Below are positions 8,301 to 17,742 of a DNA stretch of 64,000 nt, piece by piece (positions within the stretch are counted from its first letter, which is position 1; every line of letters starts with the position of its first letter). A program made the position numbers and the translations under genes. The stretch comes from Moorena bouillonii PNG (GTDB lineage: Bacteria > Cyanobacteriota > Cyanobacteriia > Cyanobacteriales > Coleofasciculaceae), in assembly GCF_001942495.1 (NCBI RefSeq), contig NZ_MKZS01000001.1, forward strand, positions 2,192,555 through 2,256,554, read 5' to 3'. The notes under the pieces are model-generated. The model did no database searches, had not been told where the DNA came from, and saw only the letters and a list, made by a program, of their open reading frames with translations.

Positions 8301-10217
8301 CTATTCCACAGTCACCGACTTCGCCAAATTCCTGGGCTGATCCACATCCAACCCTCGCCTTGCCGCAATGTGATAGGCTAACAACTGCAACGGAATCACC
8401 GCCAGAATTGGTGAAAGCAACTCCTCCACTTCTGGTACAGGTAACAAATCATCAAAGATATCCATCGCCTCTTTGCCATTGCTCGGTGTCACCCCAATCA
8501 ACCGAGCATCCCGGGCTTTAGCTTCCTGAGCATTAGAAATTACCTTTTCATAGACAGTACCAGGCATTGCGATCGCAACCACAGGCACCTTAGCATCCAG
8601 CAGAGCTATCGGACCATGCTTCATTTCCCCAGCTGGGTAGCCTTCAGCATGAATATAGCTAATTTCCTTAAGTTTCAGCGCCCCTTCTAAAGCAATCGGA
8701 AAATTAATCCCCCGTCCTACAAAGATAAAGTCTTGGGTTTCCGCAAAGTCATGGGCTAATTCTTCAATATACTTTTCTTGACTTTCCAGCATCTGCTCAA
8801 TCTGAGTAGGCAATTGCCGCAAGCCTGCCATAATTGCTTGAATTTTTTCAGGGGCGAGAGTATTACGTCGGTAGGCTAACTCTAGCGCTAGACAATAAAA
8901 GGCCACTAACTGGGTCACAAAGGTTTTAGTAGCCGCCACCCCAATTTCAATCCCTGCCTGGGTATCAATCACATCAGGCACCAACTGAGCCAAAGAACTT
9001 TCTGGTCGATTCGTAATTCCCAGCAGTCGGGGCTGATACAGAGGGTCTAATCCACTGCGACGGTGTTTTTCCATCTCCAGTGCTGCTAAGGTATCAGCAG
9101 TTTCCCCAGACTGAGTTACCCCAATAGTTAGGGTATTCTTAGTTAACGGACCTGGTGCATAACGAAACTCAGATGCGTACTGCACCATGGTAGGAATTCC
9201 TGCCAACTGCTCCAACAAATATTTACCCACCAAACTAGCGTGCCAACTGGTCCCACACGCCAGAATCTGAATCTGTTCTACATCCTCGTACAGTGACTCC
9301 GGTATGCCTAACTGAACTGGGGAATTAGGCAGGTCTGCCTCTGTCTGTGTAGGATTAGCATGCCAATTACTATTGAGATACCGCTCGAAACAGTTGCGCA
9401 CTACCCCTGGTTGCTCATAAATTTCCTTAAGCATAAAGTGTCGGAATCCCTGCTTTTCCACTTGAAAGGGGTTCCAACTGAGGGTACGGGGGAACTTATT
9501 CAAGCGACGACCCTCAAAGTCGTAAACTTCTGCCCCTAGGGGAGTTAACCGTGCGATTTCCCCATTGTCTAAGTTCAATACTGCCCTGGTATGGGGTAAC
9601 AATGCTGGGGTATCTGAGCCAAAGAAAAATTCCCCTTGACCAAACCCAATAATCAGAGGAGCCTGTTGCCGCACTCCAATCAATTCATCAGGATAGTCAG
9701 CACAAAGGATAGCTAGGGCAAAAGCTCCCTCTAATCGATTCACTGTTTGCCGCACTGCTTCTAAGAAAGGAGAGAAGAAAGAAGAGGAAGAAGCAGAATT
9801 TTGCTGTAAACACTCAGCAATTAGATGGGGAATAACTTCTGTATCGGTATCGGAGCGGAATTCATGTCCCCGCTGGATCAATTCCTCCCGCAATTCCCGG
9901 TAGTTTTCAACAATGCCATTTTGTACCACTGCCACCCGCATTGCCATGTCCATGTGGGGGTGAGCATTATACTCTTCCGGTTTACCATGGGTTGCCCAGC
10001 GCGTGTGTCCAATGCCAATGCGTGCCTGGTTTTCTATTTGTACCAGTTTTTCCCGCAAATTGTGCAATTTTCCCTTAGCACGCACACAATGAACGTCCCC
10101 TTCCGAGACTGTAGCAATTCCAGCAGAATCATAGCCTCGATATTCGAGTTTCTCTAATCCTGCCATTAAAATTTCTGTAGCGATTTGCGGACCGATATAG
10201 CCGACAATTCCACACAT
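8301..10217 (-). CDS. glmS: Glutamine-fructose-6-phosphate aminotransferase (isomerizing)
   Basis: GlmS makes glucosamine-6-phosphate from fructose-6-phosphate and glutamine, the first step towards UDP-GlcNAc for peptidoglycan and lipopolysaccharide. The 638-residue length is typical. The N-terminal glutaminase domain starts MCGIVGYIG with the catalytic Cys2, followed by GYDSAGIA and GHTRWATHGKP. Two SIS sugar-isomerase domains follow, with LACGTSWHASLVGKY and GVTQSGETADTLAAL, and the C-terminus ends in the conserved RNLAKSVTVE. No glmS ribozyme-like leader is recognised. It lies downstream of psaC on the same strand, separated by a 48-bp palindromic repeat. Confidence 0.97.
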   Translation of the reverse strand: MCGIVGYIGPQIATEILMAGLEKLEYRGYDSAGIATVSEGDVHCVRAKGKLHNLREKLVQIENQARIGIGHTRWATHGKPEEYNAHPHMDMAMRVAVVQNGIVENYRELREELIQRGHEFRSDTDTEVIPHLIAECLQQNSASSSSFFSPFLEAVRQTVNRLEGAFALAILCADYPDELIGVRQQAPLIIGFGQGEFFFGSDTPALLPHTRAVLNLDNGEIARLTPLGAEVYDFEGRRLNKFPRTLSWNPFQVEKQGFRHFMLKEIYEQPGVVRNCFERYLNSNWHANPTQTEADLPNSPVQLGIPESLYEDVEQIQILACGTSWHASLVGKYLLEQLAGIPTMVQYASEFRYAPGPLTKNTLTIGVTQSGETADTLAALEMEKHRRSGLDPLYQPRLLGITNRPESSLAQLVPDVIDTQAGIEIGVAATKTFVTQLVAFYCLALELAYRRNTLAPEKIQAIMAGLRQLPTQIEQMLESQEKYIEELAHDFAETQDFIFVGRGINFPIALEGALKLKEISYIHAEGYPAGEMKHGPIALLDAKVPVVAIAMPGTVYEKVISNAQEAKARDARLIGVTPSNGKEAMDIFDDLLPVPEVEELLSPILAVIPLQLLAYHIAARRGLDVDQPRNLAKSVTVE

Positions 10218-10283
10218 AGTATTGAGTTTAGTCAGTAAGCATAATACTCAAACTATAGCCGTGCTAAGAGTGGACTGTCCTGT

Positions 10284-10331
10284 GTTGACGGTTGACCGTC
10301 AACGGTTGACCATCAACGGTCAACCGTCAAC
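10284..10331. repeat. 48-bp inverted repeat between psaC and glmS
   Basis: Nested GTTGACGGTTGACCGT units and their complement form a largely self-complementary block. It can fold into a long hairpin. It lacks a T-tract, so it may stabilise the psaC mRNA 3' end or act as a repeat insertion rather than as a classic terminator. Confidence 0.8.
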
Positions 10332-10356
10332 ATCGGATAGATTCCTAGGTTAATGC

Positions 10357-10626
<270 letters not shown>

Positions 10627-10883
10627 TTATCGGACATTGCGGAAAAACCGCTTACCTGTCTCCTTGGGAAAATTGGGTATATTCCCGATGATTCCACCAG
10701 GATTATCTTTGCCTAGGTTCGATCTTTGGGCGTTTCAGGCAAACGACAGGGAATTTTAAGGATCAAGGGCTAGTTTACCGCAGGGTTTTGATAGTCTTGC
10801 GCCAGAGGTTACAGAACTTTAAATTCTTTAATATATCAGTATCAGAAACTATTGTGTCATCGAACCTAATCTATGGGTCAATC

Positions 10884-12383
10884 TCAGGAAGAACGATAAC
10901 GGGGAAATCTTGGTAATTCAATAGAGGCTAAGGATTTGCGCCCTTTGGAGGGACGTAGGGGATAGAGTACTGGTGATGGCGACTGACCCTGAGACGGAAA
11001 TAGGTCATTGGTTTGATTTGACTGTGACTCAGCCTCTATGATACCTTCTGGGAATTCCTGACTCGATGGATTGGCTTCAGGCTCCAAGGTCTGAGTATGC
11101 TCTGACCTACTGGTTTGCTCAGGGTCACTAGTCAATACAACGGTTTGGTCAGATTCATCTAAGTTAGTGGTTTCTAGTGTGGTTTCTAGTTCTGATCTGC
11201 CATCGACTTTGGTATCAGCCCACTCTGATGGCAACTCGGACAACCCAAATTCCTCTGCCAGGGCAGACATTTGTTCAATTAACTGTTGTGCTACTTCTAA
11301 TTCTTTGGCGGTCACATTTTCAGGGGAGATTCCCTGAGTTTCACCTGATGCTAAAGCATCTGCTGGGGATATAGGATCAATTTGGTTAGGTTGGCTGCTG
11401 TCAACCGATAATGCTTCTGTGGTAGATTCAGACTGGGCAGGAGAATTACCAGTACTGTTAAAAATAAATTCTTCTGCAAATAACTCTGGGTCGGCAGACC
11501 AGGGTCTAATTGGCTGGGCTTTTTGTAGTAGAGATTGCTGAGCAATGATGCTGCGACTCTCTTGCTGTTGTACTACAGAACTCTCAGAGGCAGGCATTTC
11601 CAGACACTTTTCTAAGGCTACCTTAAATTGCAAGGTTTGCTGTTGTTGTCGGTATAGACGGGTTCTAAGTTCTCGACAGGTATCTTTCAATTGCACCAGC
11701 TGATGAGATTGTTCGTTGTAGCGCTGCTGGGTTTGGGAATAGTCCTGCTCGAGTCTGACAACTTGATCCTGAGAGCTTTGTAACTGTTCTGATAAGGTTT
11801 CGACCAAAATTTGCTGGCGTTGACCGGATTGATGGGATGATTCTAGAGTGTGGAACAAACGGGTTAATTGGTCTTGAACTGTATTCAGTTCCAGATCTTT
11901 TGTGGACAGGAGTTTGTCGTACTCTCGCAATTGCTTAGCTTGTCCGTTTAACTCCTGCTGTTTTTCCTGGAGTGCTTGCTGCAGCTGAGTCACTTGCTGC
12001 TGTAAGCGATGATTGTCCAAGCGCAGTTTTTGAGCTAAGCCAAACCATTCACCATCTTTGGCTAACTGTTCCTCAGAAACATCAGCTATCTCAGTGTCAA
12101 TATCAGTGTTATCAGTATCATCAGTACCATCAGTATCCGTTTCTGTAACTGATGATGCCATGGTGGTAAGCAGTGATTCTATAGTCTGTTCTAGTATTGA
12201 CTGTTCAATAAGATTATCTATATCATCAGATACGATTGTGAAATCATCAGGTACTGGTGCGAAGCTGAGCATTTTTGGGTTATGGTCGGTCTGCTGCTGA
12301 TCTTGCTTCTTAGTATCCTGGTTATCCATTTCGGTAGTAGACTCAGGCAGGGGAAGGTTATTGGGGTTTTCAGATTCACTCAT
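10884..12383 (-). CDS. Long coiled-coil protein, function unknown
   Basis: The 499-residue product has an acidic, Thr/Asp-rich N-terminal part (about 1-110, with DTDGTDDTDNTDIDTE). A long glutamine-rich coiled coil follows (about 115-275, heptads such as LRLDNHRLQQQVTQLQQALQ). A disordered Ser/Glu/Gln-rich region ends in a basic tail (PSKGRKSLASIELPRFPRYR). No signal peptide, membrane helix or catalytic motif is seen. It could be a cytoskeletal, polar or division-associated scaffold, but that is only a guess from architecture. The ATG at 12383 is clear. It is transcribed towards psaC with about 280 bp between them. Confidence 0.75.
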   Translation of the reverse strand: MSESENPNNLPLPESTTEMDNQDTKKQDQQQTDHNPKMLSFAPVPDDFTIVSDDIDNLIEQSILEQTIESLLTTMASSVTETDTDGTDDTDNTDIDTEIADVSEEQLAKDGEWFGLAQKLRLDNHRLQQQVTQLQQALQEKQQELNGQAKQLREYDKLLSTKDLELNTVQDQLTRLFHTLESSHQSGQRQQILVETLSEQLQSSQDQVVRLEQDYSQTQQRYNEQSHQLVQLKDTCRELRTRLYRQQQQTLQFKVALEKCLEMPASESSVVQQQESRSIIAQQSLLQKAQPIRPWSADPELFAEEFIFNSTGNSPAQSESTTEALSVDSSQPNQIDPISPADALASGETQGISPENVTAKELEVAQQLIEQMSALAEEFGLSELPSEWADTKVDGRSELETTLETTNLDESDQTVVLTSDPEQTSRSEHTQTLEPEANPSSQEFPEGIIEAESQSNQTNDLFPSQGQSPSPVLYPLRPSKGRKSLASIELPRFPRYRSS

Positions 12384-13033
12384 TGCTCTTCATCAAGGGG
12401 TTCACAATTTCACCATTGGGGCAAGGAGCCAAAAAGTCAATTCCTCAAGATGATTTTAGTCTTGAGGGGCAACTTTGGGTCAAGATGCAGACTCTTGAAA
12501 GTGCCGATGGCTTGATATTGACTTAAGTTTGGGCGCAGATGGTTGACATTACTTTACTACTTACTAACCCAAGAATAATGCATAAAAATTGACTGGCTAA
12601 AAATTTTCAGACCACAAATGGATGCTGATTAGAAAACAGGAGCTAGGAAGCAACACTTTAATACAAATGTACTATCATTGAGCAATCAGCTAATGGTTTC
12701 CCGTAGCGTAGCCACAGACCAATCGCCATTTCAGTTTTTGATAAATCTGATTACTATATAGCGTTTGGCTATGAAAAATTAGCAGTATTTTTCATGATAT
12801 ATTTGGAAATGCTATAGAGATTAAATGTATTTAATTTTCCTTTATTATACTATTTTGTTTATTGAATTGTAAACTAGTAAAATCTCAATACCTTCATCTG
12901 TTTTCAAGACAGAGTAAGGGGTTAAAAGGATGACACAGTTTGGCTTGAAATGAGAGGAAACCGGATTGATCTCAGAGTCGGAAATCACCCCTGGTTGATA
13001 ACCAGTGAAAAAATCGATTGACCTATGGCCACG
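12384..13033. other. Gene-free AT-rich region
   Basis: No credible gene is seen. The region contains one TTCCCGTAGCGTAGCCACAG repeat copy (about 12700-12719) and AT-rich DNA (12740-12900) that may hold the promoter of the coiled-coil gene. The last bases before 13034 belong to another copy of the palindromic repeat that also supplies the xisI stop codon. Confidence 0.6.
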
Positions 13034-13369
13034 CTACGCGATTGCATAACCAGTATGGGGACGAACGTCTGGTGGGTGAAACCCTAGCACAATATCTGAT
13101 TTGGGAATCCCTGCAGCGACAAGTTCTTCAGTGATGCCATCTTCGATACCATCCCGTTGAATCCAGATTTTCCCATCAATAATCTGAACATGGGTAATGC
13201 AGCCGTGGACTCGACGTTTGCCATCCCAGCCAACAACCATTAGCATAAAATGATTGTTCAGAGTATCAGTAATGGCATAACTTTGGATATCGCCGTGACT
13301 GTAACTAATCCGAGCGTAACGCTCTAGAATTTCTCGAATTAATTTGGAATACTCATCTAATCTATCCAT
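13034..13369 (-). CDS. xisI: XisI family protein
   Basis: The 111-residue product has the XisI pattern: LIREILERYARI, the HFMLMVVGWDGKRRVHGCITHV strand region, KIWIQRDGIEDGITEELVAAGIP and DIVLGFHPPDVR. In Anabaena XisI together with XisH and the recombinase XisF is needed to excise the fdxN element during heterocyst development. Paralogues are widespread in cyanobacteria without any excision element, and no recombinase is near here. The start overlaps the end of xisH by 13 bp, indicating translational coupling. The final residues (AIA) and the TAG stop lie inside a GGCCACGCTACGCGATTGC repeat, so the natural C-terminus may have been replaced. Confidence 0.9.
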   Translation of the reverse strand: MDRLDEYSKLIREILERYARISYSHGDIQSYAITDTLNNHFMLMVVGWDGKRRVHGCITHVQIIDGKIWIQRDGIEDGITEELVAAGIPKSDIVLGFHPPDVRPHTGYAIA

Positions 13370-13776
13370 TGCACTATTTCTTCTCCTTCTGCATCAAAAA
13401 TTAGCAAATTAAACTGATTGTTTTCAATAGCAATTCGAGCAATTTTATCTTGAAAAAAATCTAAGTAAACTGCATTGCGAATCGCTAGATATAATGTTCG
13501 ATATCGATGGTTTGTTGATTCTTTTAACAAACCTCGATAAAGCACATATTGACCGAGGGCATTTTCTAGGTCTTGTACAGGAGAAGGACGAATAAAACTT
13601 TTTACCTCAACTGCAATACGTCGCCGACCTTTTTCTGCTGCAAAAAGTTTCTCCGATCCCATATCTACGTAAACGGTTCCCTCTCCAACAGCTAATGCTA
13701 GGGGATCGTTAGTAATCACCCATCCGTCTTTGATCAGAGCCGTTTTAACCGTTTCGTGGTAGATATCTTTTGCCAT
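13357..13776 (-). CDS. xisH: XisH family protein
   Basis: The 139-residue product matches XisH: an N-terminal KDIYHETVKTALIKDGWVIT helix region, then YVDMGSEKLFAAEKGRRRIAVEVKSF and LENALGQYVLYRGLL. The arrangement Asp38, Glu57-x-Lys59 fits a PD-(D/E)xK nuclease-like core, as known for this family. In Anabaena it assists XisF in excising the fdxN element; in most genomes the role of XisH-XisI pairs is unknown. It overlaps xisI by 13 bp. A second, diverged pair lies at 35928-36676 on the opposite strand. Confidence 0.9.
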   Translation of the reverse strand: MAKDIYHETVKTALIKDGWVITNDPLALAVGEGTVYVDMGSEKLFAAEKGRRRIAVEVKSFIRPSPVQDLENALGQYVLYRGLLKESTNHRYRTLYLAIRNAVYLDFFQDKIARIAIENNQFNLLIFDAEGEEIVQWID

Positions 13777-13942
13777 TAAAAGTAGCTCATTCTTGCCATG
13801 CTCAAGGGTATCTCTATGGTAACTTGATCACGCTTTAGGTATTGGTCACAAGCAGAAATTTTGAATCTTGAAATAAAACGTTACACAAACCTGCAGATTT
13901 TTACTATAGCGCTTTCTATCCTAATGAGATACACAGGATTTT

Positions 13943-14046
13943 TTACTTCTTGCCTCTTGCCTCTTGCCTATTGCCTCTTGCCTATTGCCTGTTCCCTATT
14001 CCCTATTCCCTGTTCCCTATTCCCTGCTCCCTGCTCCCTGCTCCCT
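13943..14046. repeat. TTGCCTC / TTCCCTA heptamer array
   Basis: A run of 7-bp units (TTGCCTC, TTGCCTA, TTCCCTA, TGCTCCC) lies immediately downstream of the nuclease gene, between it and the xisHI pair. A plus-strand open frame over it is an artefact of the repeat. Confidence 0.85.
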
Positions 14047-14065
14047 AAAAATGTACCTCTGCTAG

Positions 14066-15589
14066 TTAATCCATGGGCAAGTCCCGCAGGAAGTAAAAGC
14101 AATCACTTTTACTATCCGTTTCCTTGATTCGCCCCAAGTAGCCAGTTAAGGGAGAAGAAAGCTCAATCAATATTTCGTGTAGTTCTGGCTGAGTCAAGGA
14201 CTGGGGTGGATTGGAGAAGTTATAGGCTCCATAGATCATCTCTACTCCCACGGTGTGATTATCTCTATCGTCAATTAGCTTTTTCACCAGCTGGACAATA
14301 TGCGATCGCAATTTCATTTTTTCAGAAATATGATTAATATATTTCTCAACTTCCTGATCAGCTTGACCAGGTATCAAGTAATTCTTTAGTATAATTAAAT
14401 CAACGGAATTGGGATACTGGCTTTGGAGTTTCACCAGCTTCTCAAGAGTTTCAGGATTAATAATTGCCATACCATGTACCATAGCTGCATCCATAAGTTG
14501 TTTAGTCGGCTCACCAGGGCCAATAATTAACTTAGCAGTTTCTTTAAGTAGTTCTTGATTGTTTAAACGTAACGTTCCTAAATTCAACAGTTGTACTGCC
14601 GTATCGTTAGGAATTTTTTTCCCAGCCTTGCACTCACCCACCAACGGATAAGGTTTTGAGCAGAATAAATCTAAACCACCAGCACCACCTTTGTGAGTAT
14701 GATCGATGGTAAATCCCAGAAACTTAAGGCTATCACGAACAATATTTTCAAAATCTGTGCCAGCTTGATAATTAGTTTTACCTTGATCCAACTCTTTGCT
14801 GCGATTTCCCAATGCTGTTATGGTATTTATCCAAGCTAAATCTGGATTAGATGAGGTTAACTGATTGTTGCTACTCCAGCCTATAAATTTTTTTATCTCT
14901 TCGTCAAGGGCTTCAGCCGCTGGGTTAGTAATGGCCAGGTTAGCGATTTGACTCTGTAATTCTTCCAATTCTGGATACAGTGGCGGGAGTCGATTTTCTA
15001 GCTGGTGTCGCCGTTGGCTGAAAATGCGATCGCTTAATACTGGCCAATCCTCAGTAACCCTAATATTATCACCTAAACTAACAAATTTCCCAAGGGGCTG
15101 ACTAGTATTCTTTCTAGTATTACTTCTAGCTACTTCAAGTACTTTAGGCAACTGATAAACCCGCAAGTAAGCCAGGAAAATACGCTGCTGTTTCTCAAGT
15201 CTTGCTTGTAATCCTGCTGCTGTCCATACCGTTAACGGTGATAAGTTTTCCAAGGATTCAGTTGTCTTCAGATGTTGGCAAAGTTCACACCTAGCCCAAG
15301 CCTTAATTAAAACTGTTTCAGAATTCAGTGCCGCTAGGCTTTTTTGGGCTATTTCTCTAAAACTAGAGCGATAATACTGCTCAAGAGACAGGGGATTACT
15401 AGATATATTCTTATTAGATATATTATTAGATATAATATTACTTGATAGTGTAGACGGATATAGGACAAATTTACGCCCTGGATTGATAAATAAGTGAGGT
15501 ATAGCAGCAATCATTCGCCCTTCGAGTAAGGCTTCGATATCTGGTGCTGGTAAAAGTAGGGCTATTGAAATTCTATCTTGCTGACTCAT
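14066..15589 (-). CDS. DUF1802-like protein with C-terminal PD-(D/E)xK nuclease domain
   Basis: Residues about 1-155 resemble cyanobacterial DUF1802 proteins (LLEGRMIAAIPHLFINPGRK...FVLYP, later RIFLAYLRVYQLPKV). Residues about 270-420 form a restriction-endonuclease-like domain: AGTDFENIVRDSLKFLGF leads into GGAGGLDLF...LVGECKAGK, giving Asp307 and Glu319-x-Lys321 as a PD-(D/E)xK catalytic set. It probably cleaves DNA, but target and regulation are unknown. It is the third gene of a minus-strand set with an ATPase and a winged-helix-like protein, 229 bp after the ATPase stop. An Asn/Ser/Ile-rich insert at residues 48-66 comes from TTAGATATAT-type DNA repeats. Confidence 0.7.
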   Translation of the reverse strand: MSQQDRISIALLLPAPDIEALLEGRMIAAIPHLFINPGRKFVLYPSTLSSNIISNNISNKNISSNPLSLEQYYRSSFREIAQKSLAALNSETVLIKAWARCELCQHLKTTESLENLSPLTVWTAAGLQARLEKQQRIFLAYLRVYQLPKVLEVARSNTRKNTSQPLGKFVSLGDNIRVTEDWPVLSDRIFSQRRHQLENRLPPLYPELEELQSQIANLAITNPAAEALDEEIKKFIGWSSNNQLTSSNPDLAWINTITALGNRSKELDQGKTNYQAGTDFENIVRDSLKFLGFTIDHTHKGGAGGLDLFCSKPYPLVGECKAGKKIPNDTAVQLLNLGTLRLNNQELLKETAKLIIGPGEPTKQLMDAAMVHGMAIINPETLEKLVKLQSQYPNSVDLIILKNYLIPGQADQEVEKYINHISEKMKLRSHIVQLVKKLIDDRDNHTVGVEMIYGAYNFSNPPQSLTQPELHEILIELSSPLTGYLGRIKETDSKSDCFYFLRDLPMD

Positions 15590-15818
15590 TCTCTTGCTAA
15601 CTCATTACTAGATATCTAGAGCACTTACTATCAATCAATTTCATCCCTTGCGTCAACTGTGTAACTCCTGTTAAATTTAGCATTTAAAACTAAAAATTAT
15701 ATAATAATCACTGTAGTAATTGTGATAATTTTTATCCGAAGTTTCCTACTCCCTACTCCCTATTTCCATATCCGCTGTTCCTTTTGCTATATAGCTTCGT
15801 TGACTTAATCACCCAACT

Positions 15819-17627
15819 TTACGCCTCTTCATGCACTGCCTCTTCAGGAATTTCGACCGATGGAGCACTCAAAATTTTTCGCAGTAATCGGTTATCTATT
15901 GCTAGGTTTGTTTTAGAGATAAAATCCTTAATCTGCTCTTCACTCAACTCATAGTCTTCACGACTGTCATAAACAGCGCGAATCGCAATTAAGGGCTTAA
16001 CGTCCTCTGTTTTCAACACTACCCATTTTCCTTCTTGAGCCTTAAGGTTATTCAAAGACTCTTGAGCCTTCTTGGCATTTGGACTTATGGGTTTAGAGCG
16101 GACTAAACAACCACGGGTCAGATCATATTTTTTATAATTCCCAAGATGAGATAACCCAGCTGTTACACTGTTTGAACTAGACGTTTGGATGACCGCTATT
16201 CCAATTTTGACCGTCTTCCCCTCTTGTTTACCAACTATCTTTACCCCTAGGTATTTATTTTTGGGCTTAACCGGAGCTTCAATTTTTTCGATTGTGACTC
16301 CTTCCACTATCTGTCCTATGATTTGCTTTAGGCAAAACTTAATAGCGTTAGTCAGTTGAGAGTCATCTTCCATGTACTCTTCATTGTCAATATTGTCTAT
16401 ATTTTTGATCTCGTTATTATAAGCAGAGCTAACGGGATTTATAGGAGGTCTATGGGAGGAAACTTGCTTACCATTAGGTAATCCCCAATTAGTTTGACAC
16501 CATTTCAAAACATCTCTTGCTGTTGGTCTTTGTTTACCTAATTCTTTCAGTGTTTCTTCGCTAAAGGGATAAACCGGCTGGGGAGGAGTTAGTTTATTTT
16601 CAGCATAAAACTCTTTTAACCGTAGGTAAACTAGAGCAATTATCTGATCAGAATTTAGAGGCTTTAATTCAACTTCTCGCTCCCCAATTCTGTCAACAAC
16701 TGCATCATTTAACTCTAATGCTCTAATTTGATGTGTCCAAGTTTCAGGAAACATAGCCGTCAGCAGCACCCCCCGTTTAAGGCTATTGTATAAATCTGTT
16801 GCTAAGCTGGCAATAACTTGTGCTCTGCTAAACCCTGCATCATCACATTCTGTACCGTCTAATTGATCAAAACATACTACCAAAGGATTGTAATCACTAA
16901 TTAGGTCTAAAATCTGACAAGTTATATCGAAATGATCTTTGTCATCTTCCGAATCGTTAGGTAACTCCATTTCGTCAGCTTTTTTCTGGGCTAAACTTTT
17001 CCCAGAAAGCCAGTTAATAGCATAAATAGCATGCTGGTTTGATAATGTCCAAAAAATACCTTTGATCAGATAGGGATTGTCGATGTCGGTCTTGATTTCA
17101 AGAACTTTATCAGTCAGTTGTTCAATTAGCCTCGGATTCTTAGCCAAGGCATTGGGAAATACATTGACTAACTGCTGAGATGTGTAATTTTTTTGCATCG
17201 CCTCATTGGCTAAAGCAGTCCCTAACTCTTGCCACTGAGTCACCCCCTGGCTACCCACCTCCTTAAGACTTAATGCCAGGGTTTTCAAAAATTCTGGCTT
17301 GATCCGATTAAGGTCATTATAATCGGTCATGTAGACAAACCAAGCACTGCCATCAGCTTGAAGTTGATGGCGAACCCTACTGAGTAAATGAGTTTTGCCT
17401 AACCCTTTGTTAGCCTTGATGGTAATGCCAATCACCTGACGCTGCCCGCTACGAACTTCTTCAATTGCCTTAAAAACAGCATCGTAAGCATGAGCATTGA
17501 TAGAAGTAACGTGAGGTAATTCTTTTTTCCATACATTTTGCTTCTTGACAACGGGCTCTTTGTTAAAAGGGTTTTCTTTTTTGATGGCATTCTGGAGTTC
17601 TTCAAGGGGAGATGAACTGTTATTCAT
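15819..17627 (-). CDS. P-loop ATPase of a putative ATPase-nuclease module
   Basis: The 602-residue protein has Walker A ANKGLGKT (residues 72-79) and a Walker B-like strand PLVVCFDQLD (about 248-257). Later come RIGEREVELKPL and KQRPTARDVLKWC, a layout like Orc/STAND-type AAA ATPases. After an acidic linker (about 395-420) a second alpha/beta domain (about 425-575) holds GIAVIQTSSSN and RGCLVRSKPIS; it could be a further nuclease-like or effector domain, but no catalytic set is certain. The ATG at 17627 is preceded by AGGAG-type bases. A duplicated copy of the start region just upstream encodes an 11-codon leader whose TGA overlaps this ATG. Confidence 0.7.
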   Translation of the reverse strand: MNNSSSPLEELQNAIKKENPFNKEPVVKKQNVWKKELPHVTSINAHAYDAVFKAIEEVRSGQRQVIGITIKANKGLGKTHLLSRVRHQLQADGSAWFVYMTDYNDLNRIKPEFLKTLALSLKEVGSQGVTQWQELGTALANEAMQKNYTSQQLVNVFPNALAKNPRLIEQLTDKVLEIKTDIDNPYLIKGIFWTLSNQHAIYAINWLSGKSLAQKKADEMELPNDSEDDKDHFDITCQILDLISDYNPLVVCFDQLDGTECDDAGFSRAQVIASLATDLYNSLKRGVLLTAMFPETWTHQIRALELNDAVVDRIGEREVELKPLNSDQIIALVYLRLKEFYAENKLTPPQPVYPFSEETLKELGKQRPTARDVLKWCQTNWGLPNGKQVSSHRPPINPVSSAYNNEIKNIDNIDNEEYMEDDSQLTNAIKFCLKQIIGQIVEGVTIEKIEAPVKPKNKYLGVKIVGKQEGKTVKIGIAVIQTSSSNSVTAGLSHLGNYKKYDLTRGCLVRSKPISPNAKKAQESLNNLKAQEGKWVVLKTEDVKPLIAIRAVYDSREDYELSEEQIKDFISKTNLAIDNRLLRKILSAPSVEIPEEAVHEEA

Positions 17628-17659
17628 GGTTGTTCAAGGAGAGATGAACTGTTATTCAT
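17624..17659 (-). other. Possible 11-codon leader overlapping the ATPase start
   Basis: A near-copy of the ATPase start region (GAGATGAACTGTTATTCAT, plus-strand sense) sits 32 bp upstream. It opens a frame reading MNNSSSLLEQP and ending in TGA, which overlaps the ATPase ATG as ATGA. It could couple or attenuate translation, or simply be a neutral local duplication. There is no experimental support. Confidence 0.35.
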
Positions 17660-17742
17660 GATCAACTGTTAGTCATTTTAGTGTGAGGAAACGCTACAAA
17701 CAGTCAACAGAGATTTATTACAATAACCAGGCCAGCCTAGGA

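Noticed and set aside
13861-14127. 88-codon plus-strand open frame rich in Leu, Pro, Cys and Ser
   Set aside because: It is a translation of the TTGCCTC/TTCCCTA heptamer array and overlaps the nuclease gene on the other strand.
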